Shown in pieces: positions 1 to 11,149 of a stretch of 64,000 nt of DNA (positions are counted from its first letter, which is position 1; every line of letters begins with the position of its first letter). The DNA is from Microcoleus sp. FACHB-1515. Lineage in GTDB: Bacteria; Cyanobacteriota; Cyanobacteriia; Elainellales; Elainellaceae. Both the position numbers and the translations under genes were made by a program. The DNA lies in the NCBI RefSeq assembly GCF_014696105.1, contig NZ_JACJPO010000038.1, forward strand, positions 124,001 through 188,000. Direction: 5' to 3'. Under the pieces are notes generated by a model, which was given only the letters and a program-made list of their open reading frames with translations, did no database searches and had not been told where the DNA came from.

Positions 1-872
1 AAGGCAGCATCCTCGCTCGATCCCTGCCTCATACCCGCAGATCTGCGGATATTGCCTGCAACAATGGTTACAGCCGCTTCATCGATCAGCAAGCAGCATT
101 CGACTGAAGTAAGCTGACGCCCGATCGCCCGATTCAAAATCTTTGCACATCGCTCATATAGTCCCGGTAGCCGGACGGGATTGGCAACGCCCCCGAAGCC
201 GGACAGGGTTTCACCTGCGGGTCGCACGTCCGAGAGATCGATCGCCACTTGCACAGTATCGGTGAAGCGATCGTCGCTCGATAATTCCAGCAAGGTTTGA
301 TAGGACGACACCCAGCCTTGGCGACTGTCACCGACGAAGATTTCAACTTGATTACCACAGATGTTGACAGTGGTGCGATCGCGCCTTTGCTCTTTCGGAG
401 TCGTGCCAATTTCGCCGCGCAGAGTGACTTCGAGGCGATTGCGGATGGCGGGAAGTTGAGAAATGTATTTCGGTTCAAGCACTGCGCCCGTGCCGCTGCC
501 CATCATGGCGAGATCCATCATTAGGCCGAACGATCGCCAGTCGGTGACGTTGGTGCTGGTGCAGTTGTAAGCACCCGAATAATTTTCCGGCTTGCGAATC
601 CAGTTTGTGCCGCCGACCCACAGCCAGCGACCCGACGTTAAGCTTTTGAGTTCGCGCTGCATCCGCTCGATCAAGCTAACTTCTTCGGGCGTGAGCTTGC
701 CAAGTTCAATTAAGCCCTCCAGGACGCGATCGCTGACTTCGCCCCAGGTTTCGCGCAGATTTTTGTCCTTAAGACCTCTGCGGCTGTAGGTGCGGTAGAA
801 GACAGAATTTGCGGCAGGAGCCGAAGTTGGAAACGGACTGGTCGATCGAGTACGTTCAAGGTCGCGAACCAT
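1..872 (-). CDS. nrdJ: Adenosylcobalamin-dependent ribonucleotide reductase (class II), N-terminal part only
   Basis: Class II ribonucleoside-triphosphate reductase makes deoxyribonucleotides in the cytoplasm using adenosylcobalamin. The frame opens at an ATG (complement of 870-872) and runs without a stop to the left edge, so about 290 N-terminal residues are visible and the rest lies outside. The opening MVRDLERTRSTSPFP is the usual cyanobacterial NrdJ start. Further landmarks are GRWLWVGGTNW at ~81-91 and AYNCTSTN at ~101-108. The Cys at ~104 fits the first redox-active cysteine of the family (inference from position). RRSAGMRQG lies near the edge. The gene is head-to-head with the flavoprotein at 1027. 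Inteins occur in this family, but none is visible in this part. Confidence 0.93.
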   Translation of the reverse strand, partial: MVRDLERTRSTSPFPTSAPAANSVFYRTYSRRGLKDKNLRETWGEVSDRVLEGLIELGKLTPEEVSLIERMQRELKSLTSGRWLWVGGTNWIRKPENYSGAYNCTSTNVTDWRSFGLMMDLAMMGSGTGAVLEPKYISQLPAIRNRLEVTLRGEIGTTPKEQRRDRTTVNICGNQVEIFVGDSRQGWVSSYQTLLELSSDDRFTDTVQVAIDLSDVRPAGETLSGFGGVANPVRLPGLYERCAKILNRAIGRQLTSVECCLLIDEAAVTIVAGNIRRSAGMRQGSSEDAA

Positions 873-1026
873 AGGTCAAAATCTCACTGGCTGAAAAACA
901 GATTTAGCGTTACGTCGTTTTGTTTGAACACTATATACGTTAAAACACAGAAAATCTAGCTTTTAATCTGGCAGCGGTTAGATTCCTCTCAGGCAGCACA
1001 ATAGAAGTAGTTTTACCTCAAATTCA

Positions 1027-1608
1027 ATGTCTCTTGCTCCTTGGCGATCGAGCCTTGCCCGCGCCCTGCACCGCAATCGATCGCTCGTTTACGCCCGCTA
1101 CTTGCAGCTCGCCACCGTCCGACCGGATGGACGACCCGCCAATCGCACGATCGTCTTTCGCGGCTTTTTGGAGGACAGCGATCAGCTTGAATTTATTACG
1201 GACGATCGCAGCGAGAAAATTGTTCAAATTCAGCACCAGCCCTGCGGCGAAATTTGCTGGTACTTTCCCATCACGCGAGAGCAATTTCGGATCGCTGGAC
1301 TGCTGAGCCTGATTGCCGCTGATGAACCGAATGAAACGCTACGCAAGGCACGTCAAACGATGTGGCAAAATCTTTCGGATGCAGCGCGGCTTCAGTTTGT
1401 TTGGCCGCCTTCGGGGGAGGTGCGATCGCCCAACGCCAACTTTTCGCCGAATCCGCCGGATGCGATCGAGCCTCCGTGCAACTTCTGCCTGCTGCTGCTT
1501 GATCCCACACAGGTCGATCATCTAGAACTGCGCGGCGATCCTCAAAATCGCTACAAATATGACAAAGCCGAAGATGGCGAGTGGCACAAGATCGAAGTGA
1601 ACCCATGA
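1027..1608 (+). CDS. Pyridoxamine 5'-phosphate oxidase-related FMN flavoprotein (cyanobacterial PPOX type)
   Basis: A 193-residue split-barrel flavoprotein of the pyridoxamine-phosphate-oxidase superfamily, of the subgroup conserved in cyanobacteria (Npun_F5749/Alr4036-like). The N-terminal half has the expected pattern: LATVRPDGRPANRTIVFRGF at ~28-47, then DDRSEKI (~59-65), the region that usually binds FMN phosphate. The C-terminus ends RYKYDKAEDGEWHKIEVNP, resembling the C-terminal tail of PNPO-like proteins. The substrate is unknown; FMN binding is inferred from the family. It is a single gene between nrdJ (divergent) and htpX (convergent). The ATG at 1027 is preferred, although no strong ribosome-binding site precedes it. 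Confidence 0.88.
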   Translation: MSLAPWRSSLARALHRNRSLVYARYLQLATVRPDGRPANRTIVFRGFLEDSDQLEFITDDRSEKIVQIQHQPCGEICWYFPITREQFRIAGLLSLIAADEPNETLRKARQTMWQNLSDAARLQFVWPPSGEVRSPNANFSPNPPDAIEPPCNFCLLLLDPTQVDHLELRGDPQNRYKYDKAEDGEWHKIEVNP

Positions 1609-1659
1609 AAAAGGACAGGAGGCGTTTGCCCCTTGTCCTCACAGATTTTGCTCGTTAAA

Positions 1660-2539
1660 TTAAGCTTTTGCCGTTGTCAGCGGACGCTGCTGTGCCAGTT
1701 CCATCAGGCGACGAATTCGATCGGCGGTCGGCGGATGCGTGCGAAACAGGGTTTGCAAGCCTTCTGCCGAAAGCGGATTGATGATCAGCAGCGGCGACAT
1801 GGCCGGATTGCCGTTCATCGGGATTTGCTGACCGATCGCCTCTAGCTTCTCCAGCGCACTCGCCAGCGCCAAAGGATTTCCGGTGATTTCTGCGGAACCT
1901 TGATCGGCAGCAAATTCGCGAGTGCGGGAAATTGCAAACTGAATCAGCGCGGCAGACAAAGGAGCCAGCACGATCAGGAAAATCAAACCGATCGGATTGG
2001 TTCCCCGACGGCCATTTGTCGTCACGGGGCCGTACAGCGCTCCAAAAGTGAGAATGCGTCCCAAATAGGTGATCGCTCCGGCCAGCGTTCCGGCGACGGC
2101 TTGCGTGAGCGTATCGCGATTTTTCACGTGGGTCAGTTCATGCGCGAGGACGCCTTCGAGTTCTTGCGGCGTCAGCAGTTCCATAATTCCCTCCGTAACC
2201 GCAACCGCAGCGTGTTCGGGGTCGCGTCCGGTCGCAAAAGCGTTCGGCGATTTTGTGGGAACCACGAAGACCTTTGGCATCGGCAGTTCAGCCCGATCGC
2301 ACAGCCGCGCCACCATATCGTAAATTTCTGGAGCCTGAGCGCGATCGATCGGCTGCGCTCGGTAAGCCGCCAGTGCTGCTTTGTCCGAGTAGTACCACGA
2401 GCCGATGCTCGACAGCGCAGCAAACACAAAGCCGAGAATCAAGCCGGACTCATCGCCAACTTAAGTAGTAGCTTACTAATACAATTAGGCCGCTGAGCAA
2501 GCCGAGCAGCGCAGCCGTTTTAATTTGATTTCCTAGCAT
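1660..2539 (-). CDS. htpX: HtpX-type M48 membrane zinc protease, 5' end interrupted by a +1 frameshift
   Basis: Membrane-embedded zinc metalloprotease of family M48B, involved in quality control of membrane proteins. The long frame shows YYSDKAALAAYRAQ, the zinc motif HELTH (with the glutamate in EFAADQGS as third ligand) and two later membrane segments. By itself this frame is 260 residues, starts only with a TTG (complement of 2440-2442) and lacks the first transmembrane helix. That helix (MLGNQIKTAALLGLLSGLIV) is encoded just upstream, from the ATG complementing 2537-2539, in another frame. The two join perfectly if one base is removed from the TT at 2461-2462, giving SYYL-VGDESGLILGF and a 292-residue protein of normal length. 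So the gene is either a recent pseudogene, is recoded, or reflects a one-base sequencing error. Confidence 0.85.
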
Positions 2540-2621
2540 CATTGCACTCGCGATCGAATGTTGAATCAACTTTAAAGGACGTTTGAGAAGTCAGTAATGT
2601 TGTAAGAAAGCTCTCCAGATA

Positions 2622-2870
2622 ATGAACTGTGAGCGTGAGCAGTCGATATCACTATTGCTTGCATCATACTTTGATGCGTGTGGAATGAAATATCCTATTC
2701 GGCTGATTCTAGATGCAGAACTAGAGGCCAACCACTTCCAAACTGCCATGCGTCCGGTGCCGACAGATTGTGCAGAAACTTCAGGCGAGTTAATCAGCGA
2801 GGCAGATGCGATCGAGTCGGGATTTGAGGTAAGCGCCTATAGACTAGGGCGGCGTCTCAAGACAAGTTGA
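2622..2870 (+). CDS. Doubtful 82-residue ORF
   Basis: An open frame from ATG to TGA with no domain I recognise. The N-terminal half resembles a short mixed-composition polypeptide (MNCEREQSISLLLASYF), and the last 20 residues run into the hairpin at 2847-2880. It lies in the 460-bp gap between htpX and katG, reading away from htpX and towards the 3' end of katG. In its favour: a terminator-like hairpin sits exactly at its end on the same strand. Against it: no clear ribosome-binding site and no recognisable family. It may be a decayed gene. Confidence 0.2.
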   Translation: MNCEREQSISLLLASYFDACGMKYPIRLILDAELEANHFQTAMRPVPTDCAETSGELISEADAIESGFEVSAYRLGRRLKTS

Positions 2871-2888
2871 AACGCCGCCCCTTGTTTT
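2847..2888 (+). terminator. Rho-independent terminator-like hairpin
   Basis: A 9-bp perfect stem, GGGCGGCGT at 2847-2855 pairing with ACGCCGCCC at 2872-2880, with a 16-base loop and followed by CTTGTTTT. The T-rich tail is on the plus strand, so it would stop transcription coming from the left, after the doubtful ORF at 2622. Confidence 0.6.
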
Positions 2889-3000
2889 CTGGCTTCCACT
2901 CGCGTTCAGGATTTCCGCAGGTTTGCGTCGCCTTAACCTGTGATCACTTAATGAGCGTGGAAGTTACGCTGAAAAACCCTTGTAGCCCTTTGCGCTGAAA

Positions 3001-5247
<2,247 letters not shown>

Positions 5248-5285
5248 TTATGTATTTGCAGGTACTGCAAACAAGTAGCACATTG

Positions 5286-5302
5286 ATAACTATGGTAGTT
5301 AT
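5286..5302. promoter_or_regulatory. Candidate operator upstream of katG
   Basis: A perfect inverted repeat, ATAACTA-TGG-TAGTTAT, 90 bp before the katG start codon. Its AT-rich 7-3-7 form is like sites bound by dimeric repressors of the Fur/PerR kind, which often control catalase genes. The link to a particular regulator is inference. Confidence 0.4.
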
Positions 5303-6016
5303 TGGATAATCGATGAGAAATATAATCTAGGAGAAATATAAACAACGTTATGATTTGAAACAATCAGTTATATCAACAGCCCAAAAGTGAACTCGTCCAA
5401 GCATACAAATTTATAAAATGCTAAGATTGAAGTGCAAGCTAGCATTGAAGAATAGCTTGTTACCTAGAACTTCTCAGCTATCAAAAGCTAGTGGCGATCG
5501 CTGTAAAAGATTCTAAAGTTATTTGTTCTCTCCATTAGCAAAGCGCTAATCCCCAGTGTCACCGTTAAAAGCAGATAAAATTCCTATTTAGCCGTTACTG
5601 AACCAACTCTAGTTTCAGAGGGTATCGTCATCCTAATTTGAAATTAGGGTAGCTTTGACGAGTTCTAGGATGAGGCCGATCTGCTTCTGATTCATTTCAG
5701 CCTAAACTTCAAAGTCGGCAGCATTAATGTTGCTGTCGCGATCGACTACGCAATCAGCGTTCAGATGCAGCGATCGATCGCGTGCTGAAGCATAGAATTG
5801 CTCAAACTTCTCTAAAACTTATCTTAAGATTGATAAAAAGTTTGAACATTGCTGTAGTGGATACAGAATGTTGCAATTCCCCTGTATCTCATCTCTATTC
5901 AACTTTACTCGGTCTTCATATTTGCAGTATTTCGATAAATTTCCTGTAAATTACTCGTAAATTTACGGAAGTTTCACAGCACATCATTCTAAATTCAACG
6001 GAAATTCACCTGCGGC
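5303..6016. other. Intergenic stretch without a recognisable gene
   Basis: About 700 bp that is more AT-rich than its surroundings. I find no convincing open frame on either strand. It holds a perfect hairpin-forming palindrome, CCTAATTT-G-AAATTAGG, at 5632-5648, and a GTAAATT direct repeat near 5946-5963. HIP1-like GCGATCG motifs occur here too. It may be the scar of a lost polysaccharide gene block, since the remnant at 6020-6292 follows. Confidence 0.5.
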
Positions 6017-6019
6017 TAA

Positions 6020-6292
6020 GTATTACCACACAATTGTAATGAATGCCCTTTCAAGCAAAACAAGCGTAGGTTGCCAAACGTTATTTACCTGCATCCTCGC
6101 GATTTTGCGGTGGATTGTCCTCGAATCAAGCTATCGGCACTGCGACGCTTTCGCACCTATCACGGGATTACTTCAACACAGTTCAAGCTTGAGTTTCTGC
6201 TGCGCGAATTTCAATGGGCTTGCTGTGCCGCAGTGCTCAATTTAGTTCCTGCTGCGATCTCAACTTGCCAAGCTGAACCGCAAGCTGCATAG
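6020..6292 (+). pseudogene. C-terminal remnant of a polysaccharide deacetylase family protein
   Basis: An open frame (after a TAA at 6017-6019) without an ATG encodes VIYLHPRDFAVDCPRIKL, then RRFRTYHGITSTQFKLEFLL and CCAAVLN. This matches the C-terminal segment of exopolysaccharide-linked polysaccharide deacetylases: the YLHP.(D/E)F motif, then a RRF..Y.G...T..KL..LL pattern. The catalytic NodB domain (~200 residues) is missing; upstream sequence shows no trace of it. A TTG at 6071 is the only candidate start. The remnant sits directly before a WecB/TagA/CpsF glycosyltransferase, so both may derive from one exopolysaccharide cluster. The family assignment rests on motif memory. Confidence 0.5.
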
Positions 6293-6387
6293 TGTTAATT
6301 TTCTAACAGCAATCAAAGTTAAGTTTGGCTGAAAATTGCAGATCTCCACCGCTTAAAGCAGTAAAAAAACATCAAATACCAATCACA

Positions 6388-7191
6388 ATGTTTTCATCAT
6401 TACAATCAGGTAGCGTCCCACAGCAAACAAGCATCCATTCTGTTCGCCTGTACAATACTTCTCTTGCCGCGATCGATGAGCTTCAGTGTGTTGATCTCAT
6501 CGTTGATGCGATCGAGTCGGGAATTGGCGGCTGGTGTGTAACGGTCAACCTGGAAAATCTGCGTAAAGCCGTTGCAGACCCGAAAGTGCATCAGCTTGTG
6601 GAAAGCAGCACGCTTCGAGTTGCCGATGGCATTACGCTTGTTTGGGCGAGTTGGCTGCGAGGAACACCATTGCCAGAGCGGGTGTGTGGTTCTAATTTGA
6701 TTCACAGCCTCACTCGTGCGATCGCTGCTCAGGGTCGATCGATTTTTCTGTTAGGCGGAAATCCAGGCACTGCCGATAAAGCGGCTCATCGACTTCAGCA
6801 AGACAATCCTGGTCTTCAAATTGCTGGAACCTACTGTCCTCCGCTCGGTTTTGAGCGAAATCCAAGTCAAGTTGAGGCAATCAAAAATATGCTTCAGGCT
6901 GCTCAGCCTGACGTGATTTACGTAGCCCTAGGTTTTCCGAAATCAGAACAGTTAATTACACAGCTTCGTCACCTTTGTCCAAATGCCTGGTGGATCGGCG
7001 TTGGTATTAGTTTCAGCTATGTGGTTGGAGATATTAAACGCCCGCCACGTTGGGCGCAAAATCTTGGCGTTGAAACGCTTTATCGGCTGATTCAAGAACC
7101 TCGTCGCCTCGCCAGACGCTATCTGCTGGATGGTCCGATTTTTGTAGTTCAGCTATTCGCTGTATCGCTGATTCAACGCTTTAAGCCATAG
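6388..7191 (+). CDS. WecB/TagA/CpsF family glycosyltransferase
   Basis: A 267-residue glycosyltransferase of family GT26, which adds a sugar such as ManNAc(A) to a lipid-linked precursor of surface polysaccharide on the inner face of the membrane. Key family regions: VTVNLENLRKAV (~45-56), ADGITLVWASWLRG (~71-84, holding the conserved Asp), FLLGGNPGTADKAA, and DVIYVALGFPKSEQ followed by WWIGVGISFSYVVGDIKRPP. The C-terminus has the usual helix-rich EPRRLARRYLLDG. The ATG at 6388 is preferred over an upstream TTG at 6325. A second, clearly diverged member lies at 61085-61834. A deacetylase remnant precedes it, suggesting a reduced exopolysaccharide locus. Confidence 0.9.
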   Translation: MFSSLQSGSVPQQTSIHSVRLYNTSLAAIDELQCVDLIVDAIESGIGGWCVTVNLENLRKAVADPKVHQLVESSTLRVADGITLVWASWLRGTPLPERVCGSNLIHSLTRAIAAQGRSIFLLGGNPGTADKAAHRLQQDNPGLQIAGTYCPPLGFERNPSQVEAIKNMLQAAQPDVIYVALGFPKSEQLITQLRHLCPNAWWIGVGISFSYVVGDIKRPPRWAQNLGVETLYRLIQEPRRLARRYLLDGPIFVVQLFAVSLIQRFKP

Positions 7192-7346
7192 CGCATTTGA
7201 TTAAGGGAAACGACTTAATTTATCAGAAACAAAAGCAATGCCGTTCAACTCATAAACAGCATGAGCTACAATCTGCATCAAGAAATTTCTACGCTTTACA
7301 TTTGGTTAATTCTATCTGCGCTTTTCCTGTTACTGCTGTTTCCAAA

Positions 7347-7778
7347 TTAGCGCTCAACGTAATACTTGAGTTCTCGCGCCATTCGATCGATGCCTTGCTG
7401 TTCATCCCGTCGCAAAAACGGCAGAAATAAGCCGCTCAAGCGTCCTGAAAACGTTTGACGGTAGGTGAACTTGATGCGCTGCCAGCCGACATCTTGCAGT
7501 TCAAGCGTGTGTTCATTGCGGTAGCCCGGAGCGATCGACCGCCACTGCAAACAAACGTTCGGTTGCAAAACCGTGACGATCGCCTCAAACACCGTATCTG
7601 GTTCGCCTTTGAGCCGCTGAACTGCTAAAATCACTGATCGATTCTGTTGAAACTCTCGATCGGGACTGCGATCGAACAGAAATGAATTCCACTCGCGCCA
7701 GCGCTCTTTGTGAATCAAAGCCTCCCAGGCGCGATCGCGACTTCCATTGATTTCAATTTCAGCATAAAGGCTAGGCAT
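7347..7778 (-). CDS. SRPBCC (START-like) domain protein
   Basis: A 143-residue protein of the polyketide-cyclase/START-like ligand-binding fold. It opens with a beta strand and helix typical of the family (MPSLYAEIEINGSRDRAWEA), followed by HKERWREWNSFLF, and ends with the long C-terminal helix (RRDEQQGIDRMARELKYYVE). Members bind hydrophobic ligands or act as cyclases; the ligand here is unknown. No membrane segment or signal peptide is seen. It stands alone, convergent to the glycosyltransferase at 6388. Confidence 0.8.
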   Translation of the reverse strand: MPSLYAEIEINGSRDRAWEALIHKERWREWNSFLFDRSPDREFQQNRSVILAVQRLKGEPDTVFEAIVTVLQPNVCLQWRSIAPGYRNEHTLELQDVGWQRIKFTYRQTFSGRLSGLFLPFLRRDEQQGIDRMARELKYYVER

Positions 7779-8044
7779 TATTTCATCATAAACACAGGCT
7801 GGGTGCTGAATTTAGATCAACAATTCTCTTTCTTTCTGCCTGTGCGAGTGAGCAGAAAATGTGGCGCAATTTGCAAAAGCTGGGCAACAAAAGAGTGACG
7901 CAATGGGTCAGCGTTCTGGTGACCGATACCTGGGGATGAACTGGGGTGAAACCGCACTGATTAACAATTAGGTCACACGCCTAAAATGTTCACAGAAGTT
8001 AACTTTGCGGCATAACGCCGCTCATTCACAAATGACAACATCAA

Positions 8045-8115
8045 AGCGGGTGAGGGGAATCGAACCCCTATCATTAGCTTGGAAGGCTAAGGTTTTACCA
8101 CTAAACTACACCCGC
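8045..8115 (-). tRNA. tRNA-Gly (anticodon TCC)
   Basis: A 71-base cloverleaf on the minus strand. The 7-bp acceptor stem is GCGGGTG/CACCCGC. The D arm is ordinary (TAGTTTAGTGGTA), and the anticodon stem CTTAGC/GCTAAG encloses a loop containing TCC. The T arm is GGGG-TTCGATT-CCCC and the discriminator base is T. CCA is not encoded. Confidence 0.96.
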
Positions 8116-8165
8116 AAAGGCGATCGAACTCTCGACCTGTACTAAGATAGCACATCTTGACCGTG

Positions 8166-9296
8166 CTATCCGGGATTAATCTGCATCGTGACGATCACCT
8201 CGCTCGAAGGAGCTTCGTTCTCGGCAGCCGCCTCCGTATCGGGTGGGCGAAATTCCCATTCACGAACGAGGCAATCCGCGAGGGCGTCGTACTCATTGTT
8301 GCCGCTTCTTTGTAAGGTTGTTACGCCATCTGAACCGACACGTCCAATATCCGGATTGTTAGAACTGCGATCGACACGGACGCGAAACTGAACGGGCGTT
8401 CCCCAAGCAGCAATAACGCCAGGAGTTGCACTGCAAGCGGTTTCAGAACCATCGTTAAGAAAATCTCGACGCGCTACGATCGGTTGAGCAATTTGCTGGG
8501 GAATATCAGTCGAGGGCGGACTGACGCTGATAACGCTTGCCGTAAAGCTCGGCGGCGCTTCGTATTCTGGTACAGGCGGCAAACCTTCAAGGATGCCGCC
8601 TTGCGATTCGCCCGTTCCAGGTTCGCTGCTGCCGTCCTGCTCTGGCTGGCCGGATGGTTCAGATTCGTTGGATGGAGCAGACGGTGATTCGCCAGATTGG
8701 GCAGGGGGTGGCGCTACTGTTTCCGGTGTGGTGGGTGTGGGGCGAGCAGGCTCGGTAGGCGTTGATTCTGGCGTTGGAGGAGCAGACGGAACAGAAGGTG
8801 GCGTTGGAGAAAGTGTGGGCGAAGGAAGCGGAGCGGGAGGCGGGGAAGGCGAAGGAGTGGGCAGAGGAGAAGGTGTTACCTCACCAGGGATCGGAGCGGG
8901 TTGGAGCGGAGGTGCAACGGGCGATGGTTCTGGAATGAAAGGGGGTGCGACAGCAATTTCTGGGACAGGCGGCGCAGGCGGCGCAGCGGATGGGGCGGGC
9001 GCAGACGGTGCAACAGGTTGATCCGGTGGGGGCAGGGGGGCAGCACTTTCATCGGCAGGCGCAATGGCTTCGCCGACTTCGGGTGCTGGAGCCAGTTCAA
9101 CCAGTTCGATCGATGTGGGATCGGCAGTGGCGGTGGCAACGGTGGCGCGAAAATTCATCCAGCGCAAGCCCAGCAGCAGAACAAGATGCAGCGCGATCGA
9201 TCCGCCACCCAAGATCAGCCAAAATCGTCGTGATTCGGTTGGCTGCTGACGAAAGGGCGCGATCGCCGATTGCTTCGTGTCCTTTAAAGAAGTCAT
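8166..9296 (-). CDS. Proline-rich TonB-like inner-membrane protein
   Basis: A 376-residue protein with TonB-like architecture: a short cytoplasmic N-terminus, one transmembrane helix at ~26-44 (FWLILGGGSIALHLVLLLGL), and a long periplasmic region of Pro/Ala/Ser/Thr repeats (~75-230). The small C-terminal domain (~290-376) includes QFRVRVDRSSNNPDIGRV and WEFRPP, like the C-terminal TonB domain. Such proteins pass energy to outer-membrane receptors or act as envelope spacers; no ExbB/ExbD or receptor gene is nearby, so the partner is unknown. The ATG at 9296 is preferred to the GTG two codons upstream. It lies 26 bp after the kinase gene and is likely co-transcribed with it. Confidence 0.78.
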   Translation of the reverse strand: MTSLKDTKQSAIAPFRQQPTESRRFWLILGGGSIALHLVLLLGLRWMNFRATVATATADPTSIELVELAPAPEVGEAIAPADESAAPLPPPDQPVAPSAPAPSAAPPAPPVPEIAVAPPFIPEPSPVAPPLQPAPIPGEVTPSPLPTPSPSPPPAPLPSPTLSPTPPSVPSAPPTPESTPTEPARPTPTTPETVAPPPAQSGESPSAPSNESEPSGQPEQDGSSEPGTGESQGGILEGLPPVPEYEAPPSFTASVISVSPPSTDIPQQIAQPIVARRDFLNDGSETACSATPGVIAAWGTPVQFRVRVDRSSNNPDIGRVGSDGVTTLQRSGNNEYDALADCLVREWEFRPPDTEAAAENEAPSSEVIVTMQINPG

Positions 9297-9322
9297 GCCC
9301 ACAGTAATAAACCTTCATGATT

Positions 9323-11029
9323 CTAGCGATGGGCGGCGGATCGTGATCTGGGCCGACTTGCAGACGGATGGATCAGCCAGTCCACGATCGGCACTAGAAG
9401 ATAATGAGTGATGCTGAGGCAAGCCGCCAGCAATACGGCCAGCAGTCCGAAAAACAATAGGCACGGCCAAAATGTCCAATTGTCTAAGGTGGCGGTTGTC
9501 ACCATTTGCCACAGGCTAAACGTGGCAGAGGAATGGGCTGCCAAAATTGCGATGCAGGGAGGAATGGCGACGATCGCGGCGATCGATCGCAGTAGCGCAT
9601 AGCGCGTCATGCCCAACCCCAGCACAAGCAGCGGAGGCGCGATCGCGGCAAACATGGTTAATCCTGCTGTTGCCCCTTCTGGCTGAACACGGTGCAAACT
9701 GAACCAGCCGATCGAATAGGCCAAAGCCCCGATCGCGCCTGACCAAATGCGCCTGCGCTGTCCGAGTCCGCCTGCTGCCGTCAAGCCCCAAGCCGTACCC
9801 CATCCGGCAAGCGCAAAAATCAGCAGATCGACTCCGATCGCTATTTCAAAGCTGGGCGAGCGATCGCTCAACTGTTGCGACAGCCAAGCGATCAGATTCG
9901 TTCCCCAATCGGTGTAGAACGCCATGCCATAGGCAATGGTTGTTCCTACGATCGCTCCGATCGCCGCTAGGACGGTACTCCACAGCGTTGCAAAAACTGC
10001 CGTGACCATCCACCAGATTGACCGCAGCATCCAGAGAACACTGCGTCCTAAATTTGGCAGCTTGATCGATCGCCGCTGTTTGATCGCAACTGCTGCCGTC
10101 GCACCTGTGCGGGTGTAGGAATCGAGGATGGGCAAAAGGCGCGATCGAATCGCTTCGGCAGATGGAGGACGACGACGCGGATCAGGGTGCGTCATGTCGT
10201 CGAGCAGCGAGGCGAGTCGCGGTGACACTTGGGCGTAGGAGTGCCAGTGAAGTGTGCCAGTGCGCGGATCTTCGATCGCGGCGGGAGATTGTCCGGTCAA
10301 CAACTGGATCAGCGTTCGTCCCAAAGCAAAAAAGTCTGCCGTGCCATTCACGCTTGCCCCTGCGGACTGTTCGGGCGGACTGTAGCCCGGAGAAAACAGG
10401 CGCGTCGAACTAGTTGGCGCAAAACTGTGGAGTTGCTTGACACCACCAAAATCGATCATCACCAGTTGACCGCTGCCCTGCCTCAGCATCAAATTACTCG
10501 GCTTGATGTCGCGGTGAATAATCTGCTGCTGGTGGAGCAGTTGCAGAATGTCGATCGCCTGCCTCAGCCAGTCCACAATCCACTCTGGCGGACAGCCCTG
10601 CGGATACTGCTCGGTCAAATCTTGCAGCGTTTGCCCGTTGATTTTTTCCATCACCAAACAGGGCAGGCGGCGCTGCGGACTGGCGACCTGAAAATAGCTG
10701 TCTGGTTCAACTTGCGGAATGCCCGGATGCCGCAGCCGTGCCAGCACTTGCGCTTCTTGCTCAAACAGTTCGATCGCCTTGGGCGCGGTTTCGGTCAGCA
10801 TCTTGAGGACGCGATCGCGCTGCAACTGAAAATCCCACACGGCAAACGTCATCGCAAAGCCGCCGCTGCCCAATTTTTGCCGCACGAGGTAGCGATTTCG
10901 CAGCAGCAACGGTGTCCCGCAAGCCTGACAATACTTATTGCCTGCGTTCTGGTGGGGCTGGCGACAGTCCGAATTAATGCAGTAGAGCTGTGCAGGCTGA
11001 AGCACGAATTGCAAACCAAGAGACGACAT
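9323..11029 (-). CDS. Membrane-bound serine/threonine protein kinase with N-terminal zinc ribbon
   Basis: A Hanks-type kinase of the cyanobacterial kind (568 residues). A zinc ribbon comes first (C17, C22, C34, C37). The kinase domain follows at ~46-300: glycine loop GSGGF at 54-58, ATP lysine K76 in RVLKML, catalytic HRDIKPSN at 172-179 and IDFGGVKQ at ~192-199. The region ~320-560 holds several hydrophobic segments that should anchor it in the membrane. Substrates are unknown. It is followed on the same strand by the TonB-like protein (gap 26 bp), suggesting a shared envelope role (inference). The ATG complements 11027-11029. Confidence 0.93.
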   Translation of the reverse strand: MSSLGLQFVLQPAQLYCINSDCRQPHQNAGNKYCQACGTPLLLRNRYLVRQKLGSGGFAMTFAVWDFQLQRDRVLKMLTETAPKAIELFEQEAQVLARLRHPGIPQVEPDSYFQVASPQRRLPCLVMEKINGQTLQDLTEQYPQGCPPEWIVDWLRQAIDILQLLHQQQIIHRDIKPSNLMLRQGSGQLVMIDFGGVKQLHSFAPTSSTRLFSPGYSPPEQSAGASVNGTADFFALGRTLIQLLTGQSPAAIEDPRTGTLHWHSYAQVSPRLASLLDDMTHPDPRRRPPSAEAIRSRLLPILDSYTRTGATAAVAIKQRRSIKLPNLGRSVLWMLRSIWWMVTAVFATLWSTVLAAIGAIVGTTIAYGMAFYTDWGTNLIAWLSQQLSDRSPSFEIAIGVDLLIFALAGWGTAWGLTAAGGLGQRRRIWSGAIGALAYSIGWFSLHRVQPEGATAGLTMFAAIAPPLLVLGLGMTRYALLRSIAAIVAIPPCIAILAAHSSATFSLWQMVTTATLDNWTFWPCLLFFGLLAVLLAACLSITHYLLVPIVDWLIHPSASRPRSRSAAHR

Positions 11030-11149
11030 TACCTTAGCGCAGATTGAGGTACTTGCTCGACGAGGGCGGACACTTGAAAGGCGAAAATCGTTGAGCTACG
11101 TCTTAGCTGCTCTGGTAAGATTCACCCAAACGTGCAAAGAGCGATCGAT

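Noticed and set aside
8593-9021. Long Gly/Val/Asp-rich frame on the plus strand
   Set aside because: It is the reverse complement of the Pro/Ala-rich repeat region of the TonB-like gene; low complexity keeps the opposite frame open.
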